NCBI GenBank assembly: GCA_002352425.1
Contig: DEIK01000123.1
Location: 1 to 48,017, forward strand
DNA: 48,017 bases
Reading direction: 5' to 3'
Source of the DNA: Rhodobacteraceae bacterium UBA2776
GTDB taxonomy: Bacteria > Pseudomonadota > Alphaproteobacteria > Rhodobacterales > Rhodobacteraceae
The translations under genes and the position numbers were made by a program. Shown here in pieces: positions 8,528-16,383 of the stretch. Within the stretch, counting starts at the first letter, position 1, and each line of letters starts with the position of its first letter. Under the pieces are notes generated by a model that worked only from the letters and a program-made list of their open reading frames with translations, did not search any database and was not told the DNA's origin.

Positions 8528-9339
8528 ATGACACCTCGCCCGAAATCTCGGCTGCGAATTCTATTTATCATGATCACATTGGTGATTGACGCGATGGGCA
8601 TCGGGTTAATCATGCCCGTGATGCCTGACTTGATCCGTGAATTGCGCAACACCGACCTGGCCTCGGCGGCGCTGTGCGGCGGGGTTCTGTCCACCTTCGG
8701 CCCCCGCGCGCCGTTCTATGCCGCCGCTGCACTGGCGGCTGGCAATTTTACATTCGGCGACTTCATTCTGCCCGAAACAGTCACCGATGCCATCCGCCGC
8801 CCGTTTGAATGGCGCCGCGCTAACCCGCTGGGTGCGTTCAAATATATCGACCACCAGCCAAACTAAAAGCGCTCCTGGCGGTGCATTTCCTCTCTTCCAT
8901 CGCGTTCTTCGTCTATCCTGCGATTTGGGCCTATTTCACCCGCGCATTGGCGAATGCGAAAACCGTGCTGCTGGGGCTGTGCATCAACATGCTGTCGTTT
9001 TTGGTGCTGACGACCGTGTCATCCGGATGGGTAATGCTGGCATCTATCCCGTTTATCGCGTTGGGATCTATGGCCAGTCCGGCCCTGTCAGCGCTCATGT
9101 CGCAGACAACCGATGACAACCAGCAGGGCGAATTACAAGGGCTGCTGGCCAGCGTTGACACGATCGGGATGTTTCTGCCGCCAATCCTGATGACACAATC
9201 CTTTAGCTATTTCATCTCTCCCAACGCGCCGATCTATCTGCCTGGCGCGCCGTTCTACCTGTCAATGGCACTGATCGGTATTTACATCGTCATTTTCCTG
9301 TCCGCCAACAAGCCTGCAAACAACGATCACCCCTTGTAA
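8528..9339 (+). pseudogene. Decayed MFS (TetA-like) efflux transporter
   Basis: Both ends of a TetA/TCR-type MFS protein are recognisable. The first half (8528-8866) begins MTPRPKSRLRILFIMITLVID and reads through TM1 to GGVLST. It then jumps directly to PRAPFYAAAALAAGN, a motif normally about 110 residues further on, so TM2-TM5 and the MFS signature loop are deleted. A second lesion near 8863 (one base missing) shifts the frame; the remainder (about 8864-9339) reads LKALLAVHFLSS...GIYIVIFL in another frame. A Cys replaces the usual Trp in AALxGGVLS. The product cannot be a working transporter. Its original substrate is unknown, possibly aromatic acids given the neighbours. Confidence 0.85.
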
Positions 9340-9385
9340 TACGCTGCACTTTGCTGGAACCTTGAGACAGCTTAAGGAGTGCAGC

Positions 9386-10471
9386 ATGACAAACATCCGC
9401 GCCGCCGTGACCCATGAATTCGGCCAACCCCTTACCGTTGAAACCGTGAACCTGCGCGCCCCTGACGTAGGCGAAGTCGAAGTCACGCTGGAAGCCTGCG
9501 CGATCTGCCATTCCGACATTTCGCTGCTGGATGGGGGCTGGGGCGGCGCCCTGCCCGCCGTTTACGGCCATGAGGCGGCCGGCAAGATATCGGCCATCGG
9601 CGCGGATGTGACGGGCTACGCGCTGGGTGATACGGTCATTGTCACCCTGATCCGTGCCTGCGGTAATTGCATCCCTTGTTCCAGCGGCAAACCCGTGGCC
9701 TGCGCCACGCCAACCGCAATGGACGGCCCGATCACCACAGTGAATGACCGCCCTGTTCAACAAGGCTTGGCTTGCGGGGCCTTTGCTGAACGTGTTGTCG
9801 TCACACCGAACCAGCTGGCGCATATCCCCGCCGACATGCCGATGGAAGCTGCCTGTTTGTTGTCCTGCGGCGTGATCACCGGTGTTGGCGCTGTGGTCAA
9901 CACAGCCCAGCTAAGGGTTGGCCAAACGGCTGTGATCATTGGCGCCGGTGGTGTCGGCCTAAACGCCATTCAAGGCGCGCGGATTGCGGGCGCCTCCAAA
10001 ATCATCGCGATCGACATGTTGGATGACAAACTTGACGTGGCGATGGAATTTGGTGCGACGCATGGCATCTTGGCCAGCGGCGAAAAGCCGTGGCAACAGG
10101 TGCGCAAAATTACTGATGGCCAGATGGCCGATGCGGTGTTTGTCACCGTTGGTGCTGTTCCCGCCTATGACACCGCGCCGCGCTATTTGGCATCGGGCGG
10201 TCGCGTGGTGATGGTGGGCATGCCCCATGCAGGCGAAAAGGCCAGCTATTCCCCCGATATGATGGCCGCCACCGGCCAAAGCTTGGTCGGCACCAAAATG
10301 GGCGACATTGTACTGAAACGCGACATCCCCTGGATGGTCGACCTCTACCAGCAGGGCCGCTTGAAGCTGGACGAACTGGTTTCGGGCCGCTGGACGCTGG
10401 ACCAAATCAACGAAGCTATTGATGACACCCGCACAGGTGCAGCACGGCGCAATGTCGTGCTGTTCAAATGA
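9386..10471 (+). CDS. Zinc-dependent alcohol dehydrogenase (MDR family)
   Basis: The protein has 361 residues. The catalytic zinc site is visible as CAICHSD and GHEAAG, the structural zinc site as the four cysteines of CGNCIPCSSGKPVAC, and the NAD-binding loop as IIGAGGVGLNAIQGA. It is a class III/aryl-alcohol type medium-chain dehydrogenase oxidising a primary or aryl alcohol to aldehyde in the cytoplasm. The start at 9386 follows AAGGAG (9374-9379); an earlier in-frame start at 9362 lacks an SD. It overlaps the following enolase-superfamily gene (ATGA), so the two probably act in one catabolic route. The substrate is unknown. Confidence 0.85.
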   Translation: MTNIRAAVTHEFGQPLTVETVNLRAPDVGEVEVTLEACAICHSDISLLDGGWGGALPAVYGHEAAGKISAIGADVTGYALGDTVIVTLIRACGNCIPCSSGKPVACATPTAMDGPITTVNDRPVQQGLACGAFAERVVVTPNQLAHIPADMPMEAACLLSCGVITGVGAVVNTAQLRVGQTAVIIGAGGVGLNAIQGARIAGASKIIAIDMLDDKLDVAMEFGATHGILASGEKPWQQVRKITDGQMADAVFVTVGAVPAYDTAPRYLASGGRVVMVGMPHAGEKASYSPDMMAATGQSLVGTKMGDIVLKRDIPWMVDLYQQGRLKLDELVSGRWTLDQINEAIDDTRTGAARRNVVLFK

Positions 10472-11706
10472 AGCTCCAAGAGCTTGAGATATTCATCGTC
10501 GCCCCGCCCGCGCCCGGCTGGGGCGGGCGCTATTGGATATTCACCAAACTAACCACGGCCTGTGGCATCACGGGCTATGGCGAATGCTATGCCTCGTCGG
10601 TTGGCCCCGAGGCAATGGAAGCCGTGATCAAAGATGTATTCACCCGCCACATGCAGGGTGAAAACCCAGAAAACATTGAACTTATGTTTCGTCGCGCCTA
10701 TTCTTCGGGCTTTACCCAGCGCCCTGACCTAACTGTCATCGGCGCATTCTCTGGCCTGGAAATCGCCTGTTGGGACATTCTGGGCAAAGCCCGCGAACGT
10801 CCCGTTTGGGCGCTGCTGGGCGGCAAGATGAACGAGCGGCTGCGCAGTTACACCTATCTCTACCCGCTACCCCACCACGACACCGAGACCTTTTGGACCT
10901 CGCCCGAGATGGCCGCCGAAACGGCCGCTGGAATGGTTGCGCAGGGCTTCACGGCCGTCAAATTCGACCCAGCCGGCCCCTACACCCTGCGTGGCGGCCA
11001 TATGCCTTCGATGTCTGACATCAACCGCACCGTGGCATTTTGCAAAGCCATCCGCGAGGCCGTTGGCGACAAAGCAGACCTGCTGGTCGGCACCCATGGG
11101 CAATTCTCAACCGCAGGCGCGATCCGTCTGGGCAAGGCGTTGGAGCCTTACCAGCCCCTGTGGTTCGAGGAACCGGTGCCACCCGACAATGTCGGGGCTA
11201 TGGCCAAGGTCGCCAATGCCTGTGCCATTCCGGTGGCCACCGGCGAGCGCCTGACCACCAAATCCGAATTTGCCCCCGTTTTACGCGCAGGTGCTGCCGC
11301 TATTTTGCAACCCGCATTGGGGCGCTCGGGAGGGATCTGGGAAACCAAGAAAATCGCCGCGATGGCCGAAGTATATAATGTGCAAATGGCCCCGCATCTA
11401 TATGCCGGCCCCGTAGAATTTGCCGCCAACATCCACTTTGGAGCCTCTATCCCCAACCTACTGATGGTCGAAACCATCCAGACAGGCGGCGCGTTCCATA
11501 TGGCACTGATCAAACACAGTCTGACATGGGAAAATGGCTATGTCCTGCCGCCCAGTGCGCCAGGTCTTGGCATCGGCTTTGACGAAGATTTGGCCCGCGC
11601 CCATCCCTACACGGGCGCTGACTTGCATTTGGAAATGCAAGAGGCCCCCTGCAACTATTCTGAGGAAAACAGGTTCGAAGGTGGCGCACCTGCGCCCAAA
11701 GATTAG
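10468..11706 (+). CDS. Mandelate racemase/muconate lactonizing-type enolase-superfamily protein
   Basis: The protein has 412 residues with the N-terminal capping domain and C-terminal barrel of the enolase superfamily. Segments include IGAFSGLEIACWDILGK, the barrel lysine in AVKFDPAG, WFEEPVPPDN and TGERL (metal-ligand Glu residues), and APHLYAGP (a His near the end, as in galactonate dehydratase-like members). By alignment from memory, the first metal ligand, usually an Asp in a D-x-HG or DAN motif, falls in LVGTHGQF and is not Asp here. I recall related roseobacter proteins with the same GTHGQ. The family dehydrates or epimerises sugar or hydroxy acids; the substrate cannot be named. Confidence 0.8.
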   Translation: MKLQELEIFIVAPPAPGWGGRYWIFTKLTTACGITGYGECYASSVGPEAMEAVIKDVFTRHMQGENPENIELMFRRAYSSGFTQRPDLTVIGAFSGLEIACWDILGKARERPVWALLGGKMNERLRSYTYLYPLPHHDTETFWTSPEMAAETAAGMVAQGFTAVKFDPAGPYTLRGGHMPSMSDINRTVAFCKAIREAVGDKADLLVGTHGQFSTAGAIRLGKALEPYQPLWFEEPVPPDNVGAMAKVANACAIPVATGERLTTKSEFAPVLRAGAAAILQPALGRSGGIWETKKIAAMAEVYNVQMAPHLYAGPVEFAANIHFGASIPNLLMVETIQTGGAFHMALIKHSLTWENGYVLPPSAPGLGIGFDEDLARAHPYTGADLHLEMQEAPCNYSEENRFEGGAPAPKD

Positions 11707-11747
11707 GCAATTGTCGCGACAACCTCGCTTTTCTCAAAAATCATGCT

Positions 11748-11772
11748 AATATACGAATATGAATTGAATATT
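11748..11772 (+). promoter_or_regulatory. Candidate ArsR-family operator before soxR
   Basis: This is an AT-rich imperfect inverted repeat: AATATACGAAT (11748-11758), spacer ATG, AATTGAATATT (11762-11772); 8 of 11 positions pair. It lies 22-47 bases before the regulator start, as expected for autoregulation. Read on the minus strand it contains ATTCATA and CGTATAT, which also occur beside the soxX upstream palindrome at 18623-18638. Confidence 0.5.
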
Positions 11773-11794
11773 TTGAAGAAAAAAGGCCGAAAAT

Positions 11795-12142
11795 TTGACA
11801 CCTTCACCAAGTGCATTAAACGAGAAAAAAGAACTGCCGGTTGACCCTCAGGACATGACCAGACAGTCCGAGGCTGCCGCCAGTTTTCTAAAGGCGCTGT
11901 CCCATGAGGGGCGCTTGATGATCCTGTGCCACCTGTCGTCTGGTGAGAAATCCGTAACCGAGTTGGAACAGCTGTTGTCCACCCGGCAAGCCGCCGTCAG
12001 CCAACAATTGGCCCGTTTACGTTTGGAAGGATTGGTCAGTTGCCGCCGTGACGGCAAGGTGATGTATTATGCACTGGCCGACAACAAGGCGCGCCAGATG
12101 ATTGATCTGGTATATAAAATGTTCTGCCAGTTTGACGGCTAA
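11795..12142 (+). CDS. soxR: ArsR-family repressor of the sox cluster (SqrR/BigR-like), copy 1
   Basis: This 115-residue winged-helix repressor has its recognition helix in STRQAAVSQQLARLRLEGL. The persulfide-sensing cysteine pair of SqrR/BigR is present: Cys45 in MILCHLSSGEKS and Cys111 in YKMFCQF; there is also an extra Cys83. The family releases DNA when the pair forms a di- or tetrasulfide bridge with reactive sulfur. I chose the TTG start at 11795: AAGG lies about 9 bases upstream and the N-terminal extension then matches the second copy in length. ATG 11855 is the alternative. It is convergent with soxF. It is about 70% identical by eye to the copy at 20561 over the DNA-binding core. 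Confidence 0.85.
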   Translation: MTPSPSALNEKKELPVDPQDMTRQSEAAASFLKALSHEGRLMILCHLSSGEKSVTELEQLLSTRQAAVSQQLARLRLEGLVSCRRDGKVMYYALADNKARQMIDLVYKMFCQFDG

Positions 12143-12188
12143 CCAGCCTAGAGTCAGCGAAATAACACCTAACCCATTTTTGATACGT

Positions 12189-12214
12189 GGCCGCGGCAGT
12201 TTCCCGCCGCGACC
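12189..12214. terminator. Probable bidirectional terminator between soxR and soxF
   Basis: GGCCGCGGC (12189-12197) pairs with GCCGCGACC (12206-12214) with one mismatch and an 8-base loop, in the 81-base interval between two converging genes. There is no strong T-run on either side, so termination efficiency is uncertain. Confidence 0.5.
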
Positions 12215-12223
12215 CTTAGTTAT

Positions 12224-13495
12224 TTAGCCGAACATGTCTGAGGTGATGCCGTCATACCAGCCGACGCTTTCCTCGAATGTTACCTTGCGAAGGGCTGCAT
12301 CCTCGCCTGTTTTGCTGATGAAACCGTCCGTTTTGGCGATTTTCTCATCGGTCGCTTCGTAAGACGCGCCAACCTTGATGCCGTCATTCGTTTCGATCAA
12401 TGACCAGCATGTGTTGGTGAATTTGGCAGGGAATACTTTGGACCCTGTCAATGCCCCGCGAATGGCCATTGCGGCCACTTTGGCCTGCGAGTTGGCAGCA
12501 AAACCGGATTTGGGCATATCACCCTGATGGCTTGCGTCCCCCAATACATGGATGTTTTGATCCACTTTGCTGGCCATCGTCGCCGCATGCACAGGGGCCC
12601 AACCGGCTTCGTTGGTGACACCGGCAATCTCGGCGATTTTACCCGCTTTCATGGCCGGGATGACGTTGCAAACGTCAACCTTGGTCACTTCGCCATCAAT
12701 CACGACTTCCATCATGTCGGGGCGCACTTCGACCTTATCACCGCCGAAATCAGGGCCAATCCATTCGATCATGCCGTCATAATGGTTGGACCAACCTTCC
12801 TGAAACAGCGCCTGTTTGCTGAATTTTGGTTTGGGGTCCACGATCAGAATTTTAGCCGTCGGATTGTTGGCTTTTAGGTGGTGCGCCACCATTGAAACGC
12901 GCTCATACGGCCCGGGTGGGCAGCGGAACGGATTGGGTGGCGCGACCATGCAGAATGTGCCGCCTTGGGGCATCGCTTCAAGCTGTGATTTGAGCAGCTG
13001 GGTTTGCGAGCCAGCCTTATAGGCATGGGGCATTTTCTGCTGGGCAGTCACGTCCCAGCCAGGTACAGCGCCCTCTTTGAAATCAATACCGGGGCTAAGA
13101 ACCAGACGGTCATATGGCAACGTGCCACCACCAGCCAGCGTGACCGTTTTGGCGTCACGGTCTACACCAATGGCCCAGTCATGGATCACATTGATCCCGT
13201 AGTCAGCCGCCAATTTGCCATAGGTATGCCCGATCGAGGAAAACTCGCGGAAGCCACCAATATAGAGGTTCGAGAAAAAGCAGGTGTAATAGGTACGTGT
13301 GGGTTCCACCAGCGTCACATCAATCATGCCTTTGCCATCCTTGGCCAGATAGCGCGCAGCAGTCGCACCACCCGCCCCGCCACCGATTACGACGACGCGG
13401 GGTCTGCCGTGCGAGCCCCCCATCACCATTGGCGCAGAAAGAGTCGCCGACACCGCAGCTGCGGACCCGATAAAGTTACGTCTATTAAGTTTCAT
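12224..13495 (-). CDS. soxF: Sulfide dehydrogenase flavoprotein (SoxF)
   Basis: The protein has 423 residues with a Tat signal (LNRRNFIGSAA, cleavage after about residue 27), so it is periplasmic. It is the flavoprotein subunit of a flavocytochrome c-type sulfide dehydrogenase. RVVVIGGGAGGATAARYL (about 33-50) binds FAD. Cys72 in TYYTCFFSN matches the cysteine that binds FAD covalently in flavocytochrome c. Further Cys in FCMVAPPNPFRCPP may include the redox pair. It is the last gene of the leftward sox transcript, 49 bases after the cytochrome partner soxE. The pair should oxidise sulfide to sulfur and pass electrons to cytochrome c. Confidence 0.92.
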   Translation of the reverse strand: MKLNRRNFIGSAAAVSATLSAPMVMGGSHGRPRVVVIGGGAGGATAARYLAKDGKGMIDVTLVEPTRTYYTCFFSNLYIGGFREFSSIGHTYGKLAADYGINVIHDWAIGVDRDAKTVTLAGGGTLPYDRLVLSPGIDFKEGAVPGWDVTAQQKMPHAYKAGSQTQLLKSQLEAMPQGGTFCMVAPPNPFRCPPGPYERVSMVAHHLKANNPTAKILIVDPKPKFSKQALFQEGWSNHYDGMIEWIGPDFGGDKVEVRPDMMEVVIDGEVTKVDVCNVIPAMKAGKIAEIAGVTNEAGWAPVHAATMASKVDQNIHVLGDASHQGDMPKSGFAANSQAKVAAMAIRGALTGSKVFPAKFTNTCWSLIETNDGIKVGASYEATDEKIAKTDGFISKTGEDAALRKVTFEESVGWYDGITSDMFG

Positions 13496-13544
13496 TTATT
13501 TGTCCTCCCTGGAAATAGGATACTTGAATGGGGTATTGCCTGAC

Positions 13545-14255
13545 TTATTGCCCCACCTTCTCAAAATATGCGGCCAGACCCGCAATCTCTTCGGCCGACA
13601 ACCGGCCCGCCATCATCTGCATCACCGGATGGACGCGTTTTTTGTCTTTGTAGGCATGCATGGCGATCACAAAATCTTCGGCCGGCCAGTTAGTGATCGA
13701 GGGGATGCCTGAATCGGCCCCGTCGATCTGGTGACAACTGACACATTCGCTGGACAGGTATTCGCCATATTCAGGATCGCCTTGCAGCGCCAAAATCGCC
13801 GGATCGACCTCGTGGTCGGTGCCCACTGTGGTTGGCGAGGCTTCGGGAATGTTGGCAGGATTATCCGAGAACTGGCGCAAATAAGCCATCACGTTAGCGC
13901 GGTCTCCCGCGTCTTTGAGGCCGCGAAAATTCATCCGTGTTTTGGAAATCAATGATTTGGGATTTTCCAGATAGGTATCTAGCGTGTTATGGTCCCAAAC
14001 CAGCCCATCCGCCCCGGCCCGCAACATTGATTCAGAATACTTAAACCCCTCAATTGATCCGGCGACGCGCTGGAACAGCAGGTTCAACTGTGGCCCAACC
14101 CGGTTCGTCGCTCCCTCACCAACCTTGTGACAACTGCGGCATTTCTTGAAAACCCGCTCGCCACGTTTTGCATCCGCGTCGGCATGATTGGCCGCAGCGG
14201 ATTGGGCAAAGCAGGCAACAATGACGCTTAGCAAAACATGCCTTAATTCAATCAT
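13545..14255 (-). CDS. soxE: Diheme cytochrome c (SoxE)
   Basis: The protein has 236 residues, with a short Sec signal (RHVLLSVIVACFAQSAAA). Two class I c-type haem sites are visible: CRSCH (39-43) and CVSCH (171-175), with a Met ligand probable in RMNFRG (Met108). It is the cytochrome partner of SoxF. The start at 14255 has GGGGGA just upstream. An extension to 14303 would place a hydrophilic stretch before the signal peptide and is rejected. The start overlaps the end of a small ORF (14248-14490) by 8 bases. In Paracoccus the gene before soxE is soxD; here it is not. Confidence 0.9.
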   Translation of the reverse strand: MIELRHVLLSVIVACFAQSAAANHADADAKRGERVFKKCRSCHKVGEGATNRVGPQLNLLFQRVAGSIEGFKYSESMLRAGADGLVWDHNTLDTYLENPKSLISKTRMNFRGLKDAGDRANVMAYLRQFSDNPANIPEASPTTVGTDHEVDPAILALQGDPEYGEYLSSECVSCHQIDGADSGIPSITNWPAEDFVIAMHAYKDKKRVHPVMQMMAGRLSAEEIAGLAAYFEKVGQ

Positions 14256-14490
14256 ATTGGTCCCCCGGAATTTGCCGAAGTCCGCCCCGGTTTCGCCCCC
14301 CAAGCCGCAAGGCGAGGCCCACGCCGTTGCGCAACACCATCTTCATACAAATTTTCATCTGTTGGGGGGATGGCGTGGTCTTGGTCCGCACCATCGGGTT
14401 GCGCAATTGACAGGCCAAGCCCGCAACAATTGCTGTATCGGGCGCAGACATCATGCGCCACTTCGCCTTATGATCAGTCGCTTCTTTCAT
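14248..14490 (-). CDS. Small ORF in the interval where soxCD is expected
   Basis: This 80-residue ORF lies in the 311-base interval between soxB and soxE. It has a convincing SD (GGAGGGGG about 6 bases before ATG 14490), and its end overlaps the soxE start, which would allow coupled translation. The product is basic (MKEATDHKAKWRM..., ending GGRNRGGLRQIPGDQYD), with no signal peptide, haem motif or molybdopterin motif. I do not recognise it. Neither it nor the other frames resemble SoxC or SoxD. It may be a real small gene, a leader, or the scar of a soxCD deletion. Confidence 0.35.
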   Translation of the reverse strand: MKEATDHKAKWRMMSAPDTAIVAGLACQLRNPMVRTKTTPSPQQMKICMKMVLRNGVGLALRLGGRNRGGLRQIPGDQYD

Positions 14491-14566
14491 TCAGCCCCCT
14501 CCATCTTGTAAGTAGAGCAGCTCGTTCAGAACCTCGTTATTGGCGTTACAGGTTGCGTTAATTCAA

Positions 14567-16258
14567 TCATGCCCCTGTGACCTTTACTGATGTGTTTGGG
14601 TCCAACTGGATCGTCCCTTTGCGCTTGATGTAATCCTCAACCACATTCCAGATCTCCGGCCCCTCCGTGCCTTCACGCACCGAAGCCCATCCAGCAACCA
14701 CATAGGTTTTAGCCGGATCAACCGCTTCACCGGTTTTAAGCACAGTCATATTGGTCAGGCGTTCCCCTTGGGGTTTCGAGACATCAATGTGATAACCCAT
14801 GCCACCGACCCGCACCATGTCACCGCCCTGTTGATAGTAGGGGTCAGGGTTGAACAGGTTGTCGGCAACATCCTCTAGGATGGTTTTGATGGTCTCGCCA
14901 CTCATTTCCGAGCGGTACGCATTCGGATAGGTCATAGCTGTGGCGTTGTAGATATCCTCGCGGGTGATCGCATCACCTGGCAGCAGGCTGGGTCCCCAGC
15001 GAAAGCCCGGGCTAAGCGCGATGTCGGCTTCGCGCTCGTCAATCAGCGCATTGCAGATCAGATCATCCCACGTGCCGTTAAAATTACCACGGCGGTACAG
15101 CAGGCTGTCGGTGTGACCGATCACTTCGGACATCTCGTCAATGTAAGGCGCGCGTTCGGCTTCAATAGCGGCGGCGACTTCGGTGTCTGCCTCGATCACG
15201 TCCGAGAATACAGGGATCAATTTGTGCCGAAAGCCCATCAACTGGCCATCACGCACATCCAGATCAAGGCGCGAAACGAATTTGCCGTTGGAACCGGATG
15301 CGATCAGCATGGTTTTGTTCACCAGCACCGGTTCAGGCAACGCATCATGGGTGTGCCCCGTCAGGATCACGTCGATACCGTCTACCTTGGTGGCCAATTG
15401 GCGATCCACGTCAAAGCCATTGTGTGACAACAGCACCACCAGATCAGCCCCAGCCGCACGCACTTCGGCCACCACTTCGCGCATGCGCTCTTCGCGCACA
15501 CCAAAGGACAGGCCGGGGAACATCCAGTTCGGGTTGGCGATCGGCAAGTAAGGGAAAGCTTGGCCAATGACGGCCACTTTGGCGCCGCCACGTTCAAAAA
15601 ATTTGTAAGGCTCCAGCGCGGGTTCATCCCACTCGTTATCGAACACGTTGGCCCCTAGGAACGGGAAATCCAGCGTATCAACGATTTCATTCACCCGATC
15701 AACGCCCAGCGTGTATTCCCAGTGGCTGGTCATCGCGTCGGGTTTCATCAGGTTCATGACGTTGACCATGTCCTGTGCTTGGGTTTTCAGGCAGGTATAA
15801 GAGCCGTGCCACGTGTCCCCTGCATCCAACAGCAACGCGTCAGGGCGCGCGGCGCGAATGGATTTGATCACTGTCGCCATCCGGTCCAAACCGCCCATTT
15901 TGCCATAGCCTTTGGCCAGACTCGCAAAATCTGTATAGGACAGCGCATAGGCTTCGGGCGTGCCTGGTGTCAGGTTGAACATTTTCAGGAAATCAGCACC
16001 GGTGACATGCGGCGGCATACCATTCACAGCGCCAACGCCCAGATTGATCTCGGGTTCCCGGAAATAGACCGGTTTCATTTGACCATGCACGTCACAAATG
16101 TGGATCAGCGTGATATTACCGAAGGTGTCAAAATCCAACAACTGGTCTTGGGTCAACGCCTGTTGCGCCGCCAATTTGGCCCAATTGCCAACGCCCGACG
16201 TACCGTAAATGGCCGAGGCTGCGACTGTGGCTTGCAAAAAATCCCGGCGCGAAATCAT
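14567..16258 (-). CDS. soxB: Thiosulfohydrolase SoxB
   Basis: The protein has 563 residues with a Tat signal (ISRRDFLQATVAA), acting in the periplasm. It hydrolyses the sulfonate from the thiosulfonate carried on SoxY, releasing sulfate. It belongs to the 5'-nucleotidase/metallophosphoesterase family with a dimanganese site. Ligand motifs are visible: ICDVHGQMKP (Asp56, His58), LLDAGDTWHGS, LLSHNGFDVD and LTGHTHDALP. The C-terminal 5'-nucleotidase domain is complete, and the length fits the family (~560). SD GAGGAGA precedes the start. A terminator-like hairpin lies between soxA and this gene. Confidence 0.96.
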   Translation of the reverse strand: MISRRDFLQATVAASAIYGTSGVGNWAKLAAQQALTQDQLLDFDTFGNITLIHICDVHGQMKPVYFREPEINLGVGAVNGMPPHVTGADFLKMFNLTPGTPEAYALSYTDFASLAKGYGKMGGLDRMATVIKSIRAARPDALLLDAGDTWHGSYTCLKTQAQDMVNVMNLMKPDAMTSHWEYTLGVDRVNEIVDTLDFPFLGANVFDNEWDEPALEPYKFFERGGAKVAVIGQAFPYLPIANPNWMFPGLSFGVREERMREVVAEVRAAGADLVVLLSHNGFDVDRQLATKVDGIDVILTGHTHDALPEPVLVNKTMLIASGSNGKFVSRLDLDVRDGQLMGFRHKLIPVFSDVIEADTEVAAAIEAERAPYIDEMSEVIGHTDSLLYRRGNFNGTWDDLICNALIDEREADIALSPGFRWGPSLLPGDAITREDIYNATAMTYPNAYRSEMSGETIKTILEDVADNLFNPDPYYQQGGDMVRVGGMGYHIDVSKPQGERLTNMTVLKTGEAVDPAKTYVVAGWASVREGTEGPEIWNVVEDYIKRKGTIQLDPNTSVKVTGA

Positions 16259-16340
16259 ATCGTGGTCTCCTCGGTTTATTGCCGTGCTGACTGAAAGGGC
16301 AAAAGCCCAAAAAACCAGATATCAACTATTGGTCAGTATT

Positions 16341-16377
16341 GAAAAAATGCGCCCCGCGAAACAGGCGGGGCGCATTT
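16341..16377 (-). terminator. Strong hairpin with T-run between soxA and soxB (terminator or attenuator)
   Basis: This is a perfect 13-bp stem, AAATGCGCCCCGC (16345-16357) with GCGGGGCGCATTT (16365-16377), and a 7-base loop. Read leftward (the direction of sox transcription) it ends in six T, the form of an intrinsic terminator. It lies 6 bases after the soxA stop and about 85 bases before the soxB start. Some transcripts probably stop here, giving more SoxXYZA than SoxB-EF; alternatively, soxB has its own promoter in 16259-16340. Confidence 0.85.
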
Positions 16378-16383
16378 GATATT

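Noticed and set aside
12527..12877. Open frame opposite soxF
   Set aside because: Antisense to a clear flavoprotein gene; the protein-like sequence is a codon-bias artefact.
14256..14566. Remnants of soxC or soxD in the gap
   Set aside because: No frame on the minus strand shows a haem CxxCH, a Tat RR motif or sulfite-oxidase-type residues, so a residual gene cannot be claimed.
15722..16294. Long open frame on the plus strand opposite soxB
   Set aside because: It is the antisense shadow of a well-supported gene with all its motifs; no SD or family features.
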